From: Nocardia sp. NBC_01327 | GTDB taxonomy: Bacteria > Actinomycetota > Actinomycetes > Mycobacteriales > Mycobacteriaceae | Assembly (NCBI RefSeq): GCF_035958815.1 | Contig: NZ_CP108383.1 | Coordinates: 4,588,001 to 4,652,000, forward strand | DNA: 64,000 bases | Reading direction: 5' to 3' | In this document: positions 17,737 through 25,730 of the stretch, piece by piece | Numbering within the stretch: position 1 is the stretch's first letter | How the letters are laid out: each line of letters begins with the position of its first letter | Translations under genes and position numbers: made by a program | The notes under the pieces: model-generated | What the model saw: only the letters and a program-made list of their open reading frames with translations | Told to the model about the DNA's origin: nothing | The model's database searches: none

Positions 17737-18191
17737 GCGCTGGTGCTCGGAGTCCATCGGAACCACATGTCGGTGCCTTCGATGCGATAGCTGTCGCCGT
17801 TGTCGTATCGACGTTCAGCCAACAGCTTTCGTGGTTCGTCTGGAATTCGACGGTAGGGAGCCAATAACTCGGTCAGTTCGTCATAGCGCGCGTCGACGCC
17901 ACCGTGACCTGGATGGCTGTCCTCCCCGACCTGGCCCGCCTCCCGGAGCTGATGCCAGCGAACCCAGATCGCCCACTGCTCGAGTTCCCAGGCCACCGCT
18001 TCCGCATTCGCCGGCCAGACGTAGTACTCGTAGCCTTCGTCGAGGTAATCGAAGGACCAGCCATTGTAATAGTGCGGACGACCATCCACGGTTGCCAGAC
18101 CCGCGCGCGGCCAGTCACACCGCTCCGACTCGGTGGACACATACTCGAAACCATCCGCAATAAGGTCTGTTCCATCCCACGCCTCGGCCAC
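17733..18191 (-). CDS. Hypothetical protein, aromatic-rich, 152 aa
   Basis: Starts at GTG 18191 (MAEAWDGTDLIADGFEYVST) and is rich in Trp and Tyr (YYNGWSFDYLDEGYEYYVWP; WELEQWAIWVRWHQLREA). No signal peptide. First gene of a coupled pair with the gene at 17371-17736. Function unknown; composition is reminiscent of small SUKH/immunity-type proteins, but I have no direct evidence. Confidence 0.65.
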   Translation of the reverse strand: MAEAWDGTDLIADGFEYVSTESERCDWPRAGLATVDGRPHYYNGWSFDYLDEGYEYYVWPANAEAVAWELEQWAIWVRWHQLREAGQVGEDSHPGHGGVDARYDELTELLAPYRRIPDEPRKLLAERRYDNGDSYRIEGTDMWFRWTPSTSA

Positions 18192-18396
18192 ATCCGCATG
18201 CTAGCCGCAGCCCCAGCGGCTCACACGCCGGTTCGCGCGTCCGCTCATAGCTGCCCTACCAGCGGCACGAGGCTTTCTACCTTGAGGAGTCCTTCTACAA
18301 GCGGCAGCCTGTGGCGGACTCCCGGTAGTCCGGGCCCTCGCGGTGCGACGGAAGATCAATCAGTCGCGCCGATCTGACCGCCCCGGACATCCGCTA

Positions 18397-18471
18397 CTGC
18401 CGCGACCCGGGCGTTGATCGGACGTCCAAACTAGTTGGCCGACAGTGCTTCCGGGTGCGCGCTCATGCCGA
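18397..18471 (+). repeat. R1 dispersed intergenic repeat, copy 4
   Basis: CTGCCGCGACCCGGGCGTTG, centre CGTCCAAACTAGTTGGCCGA, end GGTGCGCGCTCATGCCGAAT. It lies in a 497-base gap (18192-18688) whose only other feature is the terminator at 18552. Confidence 0.75.
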
Positions 18472-18551
18472 ATATCGTGTGCTCCCGCGAGGGAATCGGA
18501 CTTCACCGCCTGAAGTCCCGAGCGGCATCGCCTGCGGGCACACCGACCTAG

Positions 18552-18583
18552 CAGAGCCCCACCCGATACCGGGTGGGGCTCTG
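18552..18583 (-). terminator. Strong hairpin terminator after the ubiquitin-like gene
   Basis: A perfect 14-base stem CAGAGCCCCACCCG/CGGGTGGGGCTCTG with loop ATAC. It is 105 bases downstream of the stop at 18689. No T-run follows, as is common in high-GC actinomycetes. Confidence 0.75.
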
Positions 18584-18688
18584 TGGCGAGGATCGGCCTA
18601 CGCCGTGGAATCGACCGAAATACCCGGCGGGGCAGACCCGCTCGGGATTCGGCGACCGGTGAGGGCACAGCCCACCGCGCGCGGGGCC

Positions 18689-19063
18689 CTACGCGGGAAA
18701 GACAAAGACCTCACAGCCGTCGTACATGCCGTAGGACGCCAAGGTCTTCGCGTCTTCCAGGATCACGAATTGCTGGTTCTTGGTGTCGTTGAATTCCAGA
18801 TTGCTGTTCTCGGGAAGAAAGCCGGAAGTGGCGCCGGTCTGGGCGAGGATGGTTTGCTTGAACTTGGCCACGGTCGCGGTCGGTGCGATCACCACCGAGA
18901 TCGAGCTGTTCGACTCTGACGTCACGGTGATCGTGATGGTCTGGACCGCTTGCCTGGCCGGACTGTCGAGGAAGGTTCCCGACGGCGCGGGTACCGCTTG
19001 GGCGACGGCGGGAGTGAGGATGATTCCTGCGACGGACAACACGAGAAGTGCTCTACGAATCAT
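18689..19063 (-). CDS. Secreted ubiquitin-like (beta-grasp) domain protein
   Basis: 124 residues. A Sec signal peptide occupies residues 1-23 (IRRALLVLSVAGIILTPAVA, cleavage after AQA). Residues 41-124 follow the ubiquitin pattern strand by strand: TITITVTSESNSSISVVI, then PTATVAKFKQTILAQTG (the alpha helix), SNLEFNDTKNQQFVILEDAK and TLASYGMYDGCEVFVF. The last part parallels ubiquitin's '..LxDxxTLxxYnIxxxxxLhLv'. There is no C-terminal Gly-Gly; the protein ends FVFPA. ATG 19063 is preceded by GAAGGGG. Extracellular by inference; partner and role unknown. Monocistronic with its own terminator. Confidence 0.75.
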   Translation of the reverse strand: MIRRALLVLSVAGIILTPAVAQAVPAPSGTFLDSPARQAVQTITITVTSESNSSISVVIAPTATVAKFKQTILAQTGATSGFLPENSNLEFNDTKNQQFVILEDAKTLASYGMYDGCEVFVFPA

Positions 19064-19165
19064 TGTCTAGCCCCTTCACATCGGCGTTCATTCCAACTCG
19101 GCGCGAACAAGGAACAGCCACAGCCTACGGTCGATATCCCTGCGGCCCTGTCGATCCGGGTGACG

Positions 19166-19453
19166 TCAGCCCCCAACGAGGACGTGTCGGCCACCCGATC
19201 CCGACAAGGCCGACAAGATGGTCGAGTCTGCGGAGTAGGCCAACAATGAGGCCTCGGCAGGTTCCACCACCCGAGGCAGGACCACGGTCGGGTCCTCCAG
19301 TTCGCGGCGCAACTGCACGCAGAAGGCGTCCAGGCTGCTGTATCGGGCCGTGATCTCCGCCAGCAACCGCAGTGCGCCGGCGCTCTGGCCTGTCGTGCTC
19401 ACCCTTGCCAGTCGTCCTCCGCCGGTTGCTCGAACTCTGACAATCTGTGCCAC
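19166..19453 (-). CDS. Hypothetical protein, 95 aa
   Basis: From GTG 19453: VAQIVRVRATGGGRLARVST, then a helical stretch (LRLLAEITARYSSLDAFCVQ) and VVLPRVVEPAEASLLAYSAD. Composition is protein-like, in contrast to the upstream extension of the same frame, which is shadow-like. No convincing ribosome site. Could be the C-terminal part of a lost gene. Function unknown. Confidence 0.4.
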   Translation of the reverse strand: MAQIVRVRATGGGRLARVSTTGQSAGALRLLAEITARYSSLDAFCVQLRRELEDPTVVLPRVVEPAEASLLAYSADSTILSALSGSGGRHVLVGG

Positions 19454-19992
19454 AGAAACGATCGAAGAAAGCACCGGCGGGCAGCGGGCGTCACAGCCTG
19501 TTGGGTGCCACCCGCCGGTGTCGGAACTGCCGTACAGCGATCGGTCCCGTTTGCAGGCCAGAACCGGGGAGCCGCTCGGGCGGGCCACCCCTCAAACACC
19601 TGAACACGAAGGCTGCCAACGGACGGGCGTCCGCGACACCGTGCCCTGTGCTCGAAATGCCCGCGAGCAACATAATCTCGACCCCCGTCATGAGGACCCC
19701 CGTCATGAGAGGGAAAACGCACGCATTGACGCAGAATGTCCGAGTATCCAGCGTTGCTCGTTCTTGGGTGTCCGAATATTCGCAGGGATCATGATGAGCC
19801 CACACACGAACGCGCTGCATGCCGTGACCCGCGCCTTCCGAAGAGGCCGCGCGGGCCCGCCGAAGATCGACGGGCAGAACGTCGTTCGGCCGCGGGCGAT
19901 GCACCATAATGCCGATGAGCGCGTCAACCGCGGCCGCTGTTGGCTTCGGACGGTCCATCCGAAGGTCAAGAGTGAGGGACCGAGATCCGGCG
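19454..19992. other. Gene-poor stretch
   Basis: Several overlapping open frames exist on both strands, but none has convincing composition, start or ribosome site. An ATGAGGACCCCCGTC motif is tandemly repeated at 19688-19717. I cannot assign a gene here. Confidence 0.4.
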
Positions 19993-20733
19993 TCATCGTG
20001 CGTGGGTGTAGGCCGGAAACGTATCTGCCATCGCTATATCGAACGCTGCGACCCGTTGAGGAGAGTCCCAGGAGTGGTACTGCTCGCGCTGCACATAGTC
20101 GTGCATCACAGCGATCGCTTCCGAAGCTCGGTTCTTCAACAGCGCCAGGATCACCGCTCCTCGTAATCGCACCGGATCAGGATTCGACCTGTCGGAGAAC
20201 ATGAGGTTCGGCGAAGACGCCAGCGCGAGTATGTCGGTCACCGTTTTGCGCTGAGCAAACCACTTCTGAACTGGACCTCGAACGCTCTCCATGAAAAGAG
20301 CGGCACAAAAATCGATACCGGATTCGAAGATGAGGTTCCTGCCGGACCTGGAGGGGTCCTGGGGATTGCGGAAGAAACCGAACGCGATGCTCTCCAAGGG
20401 ATCCGGCACGCTCCGGGCGGCACTCTCGAGTGCCTCCGGCGGCAGTTCACTACGGATCTGAGCAACCTCGTCCGACCACAGCACCGCCGCCCCGGTAACC
20501 CCGACACCACTGCCGTCCCGAACCAACATCGCCTCGATAGCATGTCTCAGGCCCGGTCCAGCGCCGTCTGTGGAACAGAACCACGCTCGTCTCCAGTCCG
20601 GATACCGTTTGCCGGGCTGCGCCTCGTCCCGTCCATCCGGTGCTGGACAGGGAACGAAACCCTCGGCAGCAAGCGCTTCGGTCAACCTTTCGATGATCAG
20701 CTTCATCACTCGATTCGCCTCTGCCGCAGTCAA
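19993..20733 (-). CDS. Hypothetical protein, paralog B of the family at 9948-10721
   Basis: 246 residues from TTG 20733 (TAAEANRVMKLIIERLTEAL). The TTG is chosen because GGAGGGAG lies at the right distance and because paralog A starts at the equivalent place; a longer frame would read through the R1 repeat. Shared motifs with paralog A are KRYPDWRRAWF, LESIAFGFF, GPVQKWF and SNPDPVRLRGAVILALL. It is soluble, with no recognised domain. The two paralogs differ by many substitutions, so the duplication is old or one copy came in by transfer. Confidence 0.75.
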   Translation of the reverse strand: MTAAEANRVMKLIIERLTEALAAEGFVPCPAPDGRDEAQPGKRYPDWRRAWFCSTDGAGPGLRHAIEAMLVRDGSGVGVTGAAVLWSDEVAQIRSELPPEALESAARSVPDPLESIAFGFFRNPQDPSRSGRNLIFESGIDFCAALFMESVRGPVQKWFAQRKTVTDILALASSPNLMFSDRSNPDPVRLRGAVILALLKNRASEAIAVMHDYVQREQYHSWDSPQRVAAFDIAMADTFPAYTHAR

Positions 20734-20816
20734 TTCAATCTCCCTCCGAACCCGATGATCCGATCTTGGCAGACATGCTGCAGCCGAAGCTTCCCGACCT
20801 TCGATCACATCCGCTT

Positions 20817-20892
20817 CTGCCGCGACCCGCGCGTTGGTCAGGCGTCCAAACATGTTGGCCGGCAGGGCTTCCCAATGACTCCTCGTGCCGAA
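20817..20892 (+). repeat. R1 dispersed intergenic repeat, copy 5
   Basis: CTGCCGCGACCCGCGCGTTG, centre GCGTCCAAACATGTTGGCCG, end CCTCGTGCCGAATGG. It lies about 85 bases upstream of the TTG start of paralog B, in the 435-base gap to the LysR gene, which otherwise holds nothing recognised. Confidence 0.75.
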
Positions 20893-21168
20893 TGGAGTGC
20901 GTTCAACTGGCCCGTCGTCCCGGACGAGCCAGCTGGCTACAAACGTCCGGATCCGCCGATTATCGAGTCCCAGGGGGAGGGCTTCGTTGATGGTCGCGAA
21001 CCGCATCACGCGTGGCGGGCGGTTAGTGCCCCCTGGCCTGCGGTGATCAAGGCGTGCTACACGGTGAGTGTGTGCGGATGAAACAAGATCGGCCGGATGA
21101 CCCCGCGCGGTAGGTCGGGTGATCCGGGCGCTGTTGTAGTGGACAGCGAGAGCTTCCGACGCCGAACG

Positions 21169-22035
21169 CTAACCGGTGAGGTGGGCCAGCGCTGCGTCTT
21201 TCAGTGCTGTGATCATTGGGTTCCGATCGTGCGCTCGGGTGACGAGTACGACCTCGCACGGCTCGATGCCATCGAGGGGCACCAAGGCGATATCGTCGCG
21301 GACGGTGGCGCGGCGGTCGCCTGCGGGGAGGATCGCGACGGAGTGACCGGTGGCGATGAGTTCGAGCTTGTCCTCGAAACTGTCCTCGATGGCGGGACCG
21401 GGTGGTGCCGGGCGGTCGCCGACGGGTCGGGGTGTGCTCCAGATCGTCGGTGTGCTCTTGCAGGCAACGAGTTCCTCGTCGGTGAGCTCATCGAAGCCGG
21501 CGGATTCCTTGCCCGCCAAGCGGTGCGTCACCGGTACGACAAGCACGCGTGATTCCTGATACAACGTCCGCACGCGCATGTGGTCTGTCGGGAAGGGGAG
21601 CGGGCGTCGGGCAATGAGCGCGTCGACCCGGCGTTCCGGGAGGGCGTGTGTGGCGTTCCAGGCGAGGTGCCGCGTGCGGATCCGCGCGTCGGGGTGGCAG
21701 CGGCGCAACGCCTGCACGGCAGACGTGATGACCAGGCCCTCGGTGTAGCCGATGGTGATCGCGCGGGGCGGGTCGGCGGCTTTGGCCGCACGTGTGGCCT
21801 GCTCGGCGGTGTGCAGTAGTTCTCGCGCATGGGAGAGGAAGGCTCGGCCGGCGTCGGTGAGGCTGCTGCCCTGTGGGGTGCGGTCGAGCAGCCGGACACC
21901 GAGCTGGTCTTCGAGGCGCTGGATCTGGCGGCTGAGCGAGGGCTGTGCCAGGTGGAGCGCGGAGGCGGCGCGCCCGAAGTTGCCGTGCTCGGCAACGACG
22001 GTGAAGTAGCGCACGAGCCGCAGGTCGAGGTCCAC
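21169..22035 (-). CDS. LysR family transcriptional regulator
   Basis: 288 residues from GTG 22035: VDLDLRLVRYFTVVAEHGNF, the standard LysR opening, then the wHTH (RAASALHLAQPSLSRQIQRLEDQLGVRLLDR) and an effector-binding domain. Most LysR proteins begin exactly at this point. The upstream ATG at 22056 falls inside the T-N11-A operator and is therefore unlikely. Divergent from the short-chain dehydrogenase at 22127, which it presumably activates or represses. Typical of one-regulator/one-reductase pairs in actinomycetes. Confidence 0.9.
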   Translation of the reverse strand: MDLDLRLVRYFTVVAEHGNFGRAASALHLAQPSLSRQIQRLEDQLGVRLLDRTPQGSSLTDAGRAFLSHARELLHTAEQATRAAKAADPPRAITIGYTEGLVITSAVQALRRCHPDARIRTRHLAWNATHALPERRVDALIARRPLPFPTDHMRVRTLYQESRVLVVPVTHRLAGKESAGFDELTDEELVACKSTPTIWSTPRPVGDRPAPPGPAIEDSFEDKLELIATGHSVAILPAGDRRATVRDDIALVPLDGIEPCEVVLVTRAHDRNPMITALKDAALAHLTG

Positions 22036-22050
22036 ACGTCCAGAATAGAT

Positions 22051-22073
22051 CGTCATACGCGTGCGGCATGACG
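22051..22073. promoter_or_regulatory. LysR box (T-N11-A) with perfect arms
   Basis: CGTCAT-N11-ATGACG: six-base perfect arms around exactly 11 bases, with T at 22056 and A at 22068. It lies between the LysR gene and the SDR gene. This matches the consensus recognition site of LysR-type regulators. Confidence 0.8.
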
Positions 22074-22126
22074 ACGTGCGAAACAGGTCTTGGACGGCGG
22101 GCGCACGTCGCCGTTGACTCGTAGGC

Positions 22127-22870
22127 ATGGACAATTACGACGGCAAGAACATCGTGATCACCGGTGGCAGCAACGGTTTTGGTCTGACGACGGCCCAGCG
22201 GTTCGTAGATTCTGGAGCGCGAGTATTGATCACCGGCCGCACCCAGTCGACATTGGACGCGGCGCGGGAACGGTTAGGGAGCAACGCGATCGCTGTCCGC
22301 AGCGACGCGGCATCCATACCGGACATCGAGGCATTGGCGAACCGCGTGGCGGTGGAGTTCGGTCTGGTGGACGCGTTGTTTGTGAACGCGGGCGTCACCG
22401 CGTCCGCGGCGTTCGAGTCAACACCGGAGGACATGTACGACGAGCTGTTCGCGATCAACACGAAGGGGCCGTACTTCACGGTGCAGAGGCTTGCGCCACT
22501 GATGCGCGAAGGCGCCGGTGTGGTGCTGACGACGTCGGTGGTCAACGTCAAAGGCCTCGAGATGATCAGCGCTTACGCGGCGAGCAAGGCGGCTCTGCGC
22601 TCGATGACGCGATCGCTGGCGCGGGAGTTGCTGCCGCGGAAGGTGCGCGTCAACGCGGTCAGCCCCGGACCGATCGACACCGGGATCCTGGATCGGTCGA
22701 TGCCGGCCGAGACGGCGGCGGCGGCGAAGGAACAGTTCCGCAGCGCGAATCCGATGCAGCGCTTCGGGCTGTCCGAGGAGATTGCCGCAGCGGTGGAGTA
22801 CTTGGCGTTCGGTGCGACATTCTCGACGGGAGCAGAGTTTCCGGTGGACGGTGGGGCATCACAGCTGTAG
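22127..22870 (+). CDS. Short-chain dehydrogenase/reductase, classical
   Basis: 247 residues. Motifs: TGGSNGFG at residues 12-19, NAG at 87-89, catalytic Ser near 137 (LTTSVVNVKG), Tyr150-x3-Lys154 (SAYAASKAAL), SPGPIDTG, and the C-terminal FPVDGGASQL. LITGRTQ after beta-2 suggests NADP(H). Starts 54 bases from the LysR operator and is the only gene of its unit; an R2 repeat follows 20 bases after the stop. Substrate unknown. Confidence 0.92.
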   Translation: MDNYDGKNIVITGGSNGFGLTTAQRFVDSGARVLITGRTQSTLDAARERLGSNAIAVRSDAASIPDIEALANRVAVEFGLVDALFVNAGVTASAAFESTPEDMYDELFAINTKGPYFTVQRLAPLMREGAGVVLTTSVVNVKGLEMISAYAASKAALRSMTRSLARELLPRKVRVNAVSPGPIDTGILDRSMPAETAAAAKEQFRSANPMQRFGLSEEIAAAVEYLAFGATFSTGAEFPVDGGASQL

Positions 22871-22891
22871 TTGTCGGCACTGGCATCCCGA

Positions 22892-22972
22892 CCGAACCGG
22901 TCAACGCGCTCGCGGAAGATCAACTAGCCGTGCACATCCGAGGCCGGCGGAACGCACCATATTGCCGGTTTC
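22892..22972 (+). repeat. R2 dispersed repeat
   Basis: GAACCGGTCAACGCGCTCGC, GGAAGATCAACTAGCCGTGC, ACATCCGAGGCCGGCGGAAC, GCACCATATTGCCGG. This is the best-preserved R2 copy and the reference used for the others. Other copies: about 9862-9935, 12385-12482, 14078-14150, 60274-60330 (partial) and 60858-60885 (partial). Confidence 0.7.
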
Positions 22973-23020
22973 GTGCGAATAGACCTTCAGTGGCATCCGA
23001 GACGAGGCATGCTGAGTCTG

Positions 23021-23057
23021 CTCGCGCTCACGCAACCGATGGTTGCGTGAGCGCGAG
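23021..23057. promoter_or_regulatory. 17-bp perfect inverted repeat (operator or hairpin)
   Basis: CTCGCGCTCACGCAACC-GAT-GGTTGCGTGAGCGCGAG is a perfect palindrome with a three-base loop. Its core GCAACC-N3-GGTTGC recurs at 23075-23089, so a protein operator is more likely than a plain terminator for the SDR gene. No T-run follows. Confidence 0.65.
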
Positions 23058-23074
23058 CGGTGACCTACTCTTAT

Positions 23075-23089
23075 GCAACCTAAGGTTGC
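23075..23089. promoter_or_regulatory. Second GCAACC-N3-GGTTGC operator
   Basis: GCAACCT-A-AGGTTGC is perfect and lies 16 bases before the preferred ATG of the SRPBCC gene. It overlaps an upstream in-frame ATG at 23073, which argues against that start. With the site at 23032-23046 it forms a pair whose centres are 43 bases apart. Confidence 0.65.
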
Positions 23090-23105
23090 GAGATTGGACA
23101 TCGGC

Positions 23106-23582
23106 ATGAAGCAGGAATCGGGCACGACAAGCACGGTGCACACCGGGCGCGGCTACTCGACGTCATACACGGTCGAGCAAGCGCCAGGGGAGGTCTTCGC
23201 CGCCATTCTGGATGTCCGCGCCTGGTGGACCGGCCAGATCGAGGGGCACGCCGACGAGCTGGGCGCCGAGTTCACCTACCGGCACCTCCCTCAGCACTAC
23301 AGCCGCCAGCGCGTCGTCGAGCTCGAGCAGGGTCGCAGGGTGGTTTGGCGTGTCACCGACAGCCATCTGGAGTTCGTTTCGGAGCCGGGTGAGTGGACCG
23401 GCAGCGAAATCGTGTTCGACATCGCGCCCGCGGCCGACGGCGCTGAGCTGCGATTCACCCATGTCGGCTTGGTACCGGACGTCGAATGCTTCGGTGCGTG
23501 CTCCACGGCCTGGCTGCACTACATCAACGGCAGCCTGCACAGCCTGATCACCACGGGCGAGGGCTTGCCTGATCCGTGGTGA
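23106..23582 (+). CDS. SRPBCC (START/AHSA1-like) domain protein
   Basis: 158 residues from ATG 23106. The helix-grip fold pattern is clear: YSTSYTVEQAPGEVFAAILD, VRAWWTGQIEG, then strands (RVVELEQGRRVVWRVTD, SEIVFDIAPAADGAELRFTH) and the long C-terminal helix (CSTAWLHYINGSLHSLITTG). AHSA1-like members bind hydrophobic ligands and are often encoded with ArsR-type repressors. No such repressor is next to it here, so the GCAACC operators upstream must be read by a regulator encoded elsewhere. Confidence 0.85.
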   Translation: MKQESGTTSTVHTGRGYSTSYTVEQAPGEVFAAILDVRAWWTGQIEGHADELGAEFTYRHLPQHYSRQRVVELEQGRRVVWRVTDSHLEFVSEPGEWTGSEIVFDIAPAADGAELRFTHVGLVPDVECFGACSTAWLHYINGSLHSLITTGEGLPDPW

Positions 23583-23788
23583 CCGGCGGTCGGCCAGCCG
23601 GGCGGATGAGCCCGCGAGTTCATCAGCCGCGGCTGCCGGCCCCGATCGGTTCACTGACGTGAAAATGGTCCCGCCGATCAGCTGCCCTCGATCCGTAGTG
23701 AGCCATGCTGTCCACCTCGGAACGGGAGACCACCAGGAAACGCATGGGTGACAGTCTGTCTCAGAGATGGCTACGAGCGCGAACGCCC

Positions 23789-23868
23789 GCTATTGCCTCG
23801 ACCCGCGCGTTGGTCGGCCGTCCAAACTGATTGGGCGACAGCGCCTCCTAGTGCGCGCTCATGCCGAC
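23789..23868 (+). repeat. R1 dispersed intergenic repeat, copy 6
   Basis: ATTGCCTCGACCCGCGCGTT, centre CGTCCAAACTGATTGGGCGA, end AGTGCGCGCTCATGCCGACG. Lies in the 322-base gap between the SRPBCC gene and the hydrolase. Confidence 0.75.
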
Positions 23869-23904
23869 GAGCGTGCACCCATCGACCCCAATAGTCTTAC
23901 GTCT

Positions 23905-24525
23905 ATGTCGAACTCGGCACACGCCCTCAATCTCGCAGTCGGCCCCGATGCCGATCGGGCACCGGTTGTTCTGCTGCACGGTTCACATGGCAGCGAATCC
24001 GATCTCATGTCTCTTGCCTGTGAGTTGGCACCCGGCGCGACGAGGCTCGGTGTCCGCGGAACGGTCGATATGGGCGAGGGGTATGCCTTCTTCCATCGGC
24101 TTCCAGACCGCCGGGTGGACGAGGCAGACATGGCGGCCCGGATTCCAGTGCTAGCGGAGTGCATCGAAACCGCCTGCATCAGCTGCAATCTCACCAAGCG
24201 GCCCTTCGCCATAGGCTTCTCGAACGGAGCGATCATGGCGGCGGCTCTGCTGCTGACCCGTCCCGGGCTGTTGGCCGGAGCGGTCTTGTTCCGACCGCTC
24301 TCACCATTCATCCACCCGCCTTGTCGCCGCATGAACGGCACGCCGGTCCTGATCATCGATTGCGCGCAAGACACCCGCAGATCACCGGGAGATGGTTCAA
24401 GACTGGCCGAGCAGCTCAGTGCTGCTGGAGCGCTCGTGGCCCACCACGTGTTGCCAGTAGGACATATGGTGACTGCCGAGGACAGCGAGATAGCGCGCGA
24501 ATGGCTTCGGGTGTTTGAACTTTGA
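23905..24525 (+). CDS. Alpha/beta hydrolase, phospholipase/carboxylesterase-like
   Basis: 206 residues. VVLLHGSHGSESDL near residue 21 forms the oxyanion region. GFSNGA carries the nucleophile Ser106, LIIDCAQD supplies the acid near Asp156, and PVGHMV the His187. Length and layout match the small serine esterase family that includes YitV/YpfH-like carboxylesterases. No signal peptide, so cytoplasmic. The usual 'GFSQGG' elbow appears as GFSNGA, which is tolerated in the family. Substrate unknown. Confidence 0.85.
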   Translation: MSNSAHALNLAVGPDADRAPVVLLHGSHGSESDLMSLACELAPGATRLGVRGTVDMGEGYAFFHRLPDRRVDEADMAARIPVLAECIETACISCNLTKRPFAIGFSNGAIMAAALLLTRPGLLAGAVLFRPLSPFIHPPCRRMNGTPVLIIDCAQDTRRSPGDGSRLAEQLSAAGALVAHHVLPVGHMVTAEDSEIAREWLRVFEL

Positions 24526-24672
24526 TCAAGGCAGGTCGTCCACTCTCGTCGTCGGCGCGAAGCACCCTGGTGAAGGAGACGGTTGTGCAACGTTGCCGCA
24601 GACACCCCGCTCACTCCTCGGCGCGGTAAGATCGGCGCAGGTAAACACCTCATTCAGCGAGGAGTGGACATC

Positions 24673-24828
24673 ATGGCTGAGACCAACCCCAAAGAATCCG
24701 TACAGCCACAGTCACGTTTGGAGCCGGTCGACTCGGAGGAGTTCGACATTCAGATGGAGGACTATCCGGCTGTTCACGGCACCTCGGTTGACATTCCGGA
24801 GCCGATCATCGTGCGGGAATGGAAATAG
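24673..24828 (+). CDS. Small acidic peptide, 51 aa (possible precursor peptide)
   Basis: ATG 24673 is preceded by a GAGGAGTGG ribosome site. The peptide reads MAETNPKESVQPQSRLEPVD, then an acidic middle (SEEFDIQMEDYPAVHG) and IPEPIIVREWK at the end. It has no signal peptide or cysteine. Size and leader-like acidity resemble RiPP precursors, but no maturation enzyme is adjacent. Alternatively a small regulatory or structural protein. Confidence 0.55.
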   Translation: MAETNPKESVQPQSRLEPVDSEEFDIQMEDYPAVHGTSVDIPEPIIVREWK

Positions 24829-24858
24829 TCCGACACACGAACGGACCCCTCGGCATAG

Positions 24859-25155
24859 GTGAACGACCATCTGCCGAGTGGTGCTGAGCTAGCGAACAGC
24901 CGCTCTTCCTGGTTACAGGGAGTGCGGCTGCTCGGTGATCCGTACGTCCTAGCGCTCGATGGTGGCAATCACCTCGCGTGTAGTCAGCACGGTGTATTCC
25001 CCGCTGGGGACTTCGACTTTGACGCCGCCATAGCGCGAATCATTCACCCTGACTGGGTATTTCATTGCCTCAGGCGCACACATGGACGTGATGGCCGATC
25101 GGCTGGCGAGCCATCCCGAAGTTCAGAGATTCCGTCGGCGCCGAACGCGGGCTCA
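24859..25155 (+). CDS. Hypothetical protein (uncertain, possibly truncated)
   Basis: From GTG 24859 the frame reads LANSRSSWLQGVRLLGDPYV, then ALDGGNHLACSQHGVFPAGD and FDAAIARIIHPDWVFHCLRR, which is protein-like. After about residue 75 it becomes shadow-like and runs through a partial R1 repeat (25155-25188), so the natural C-terminus is probably lost. No ribosome site. Function unknown. Confidence 0.3.
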
Positions 25156-25188
25156 TTCCGCGACCCGCGCGTTGGTCGGGCCCCTTTG
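25155..25188 (+). repeat. R1 repeat, partial copy
   Basis: TTCCGCGACCCGCGCGTTGG followed by TCGGGCC: only the first third of the unit is present, ending 12 bases before the next start codon. Confidence 0.5.
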
Positions 25189-25199
25189 AATCTCGATCC

Positions 25200-25580
25200 A
25201 TGAGCATCGCCACCGGCGAAGCCGGTGAAGTCGTCACTCTCCAGCCTGGTCCGGTAGTGACACTCGACATCCAGCGGATCGAGACCGAGGACGAAAACGC
25301 GGACGTTTTCACGATCGCCTACGCCGCTTCCGAGCTCGTCTTCACACTGCCGGCCGCCGCGGACGGAGCATCTCAGTTAGTAGCGGCCGCCGATGCGTCC
25401 GACAAGAGTTCGTGGTGGGCGATCGAAGCGGCCCCTAGTTCCACCCTCCGGAATACGTATACGATCCGCTGCTTCAGCCAGGACGACTGCTATCTGACCG
25501 CGCAGGCGCCCTTCCCCGGCGCGGCTGCGGTTTCGTCCGCCACGAGCTTTCCATGGTTAATCACGCAACTGAAAGGGTGA
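25200..25580 (+). CDS. Hypothetical beta-rich protein, 126 aa
   Basis: Reads MSIATGEAGEVVTLQPGPVV, then ADVFTIAYAASELVFTLPAA and NTYTIRCFSQDDCYLTAQAP, with two cysteines six residues apart. Predicted all-beta; no signal peptide. The ribosome site is weak (the upstream 45 bases come from an R1 fragment), so the start is provisional. Function unknown. Confidence 0.6.
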   Translation: MSIATGEAGEVVTLQPGPVVTLDIQRIETEDENADVFTIAYAASELVFTLPAAADGASQLVAAADASDKSSWWAIEAAPSSTLRNTYTIRCFSQDDCYLTAQAPFPGAAAVSSATSFPWLITQLKG

Positions 25581-25730
25581 TCGTCTGCATCGCTCCAGGC
25601 TGGAGCGGTGCAGACACGGGGCCGCTGCACGACGATTTTCGCCGGGCAGCTCTCGGCCCCTGATCGGGAAGTCGGCTTCTGCAAGATCGAGAGGTCCGAT
25701 CAGTGCCTGGGATGCTGCGCCATCGCAGAA

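Noticed and set aside
23021..23057. Pure transcription terminator for the SDR gene
   Set aside because: It lies 150 bases after the stop, beyond an R2 repeat, and its core recurs as a second palindrome beside the next gene, which favours an operator.
22090..23109. 339-residue frame overlapping the short-chain dehydrogenase at 22127
   Set aside because: Gly/Arg-rich shadow without motifs, while the overlapping frame has a complete SDR signature.
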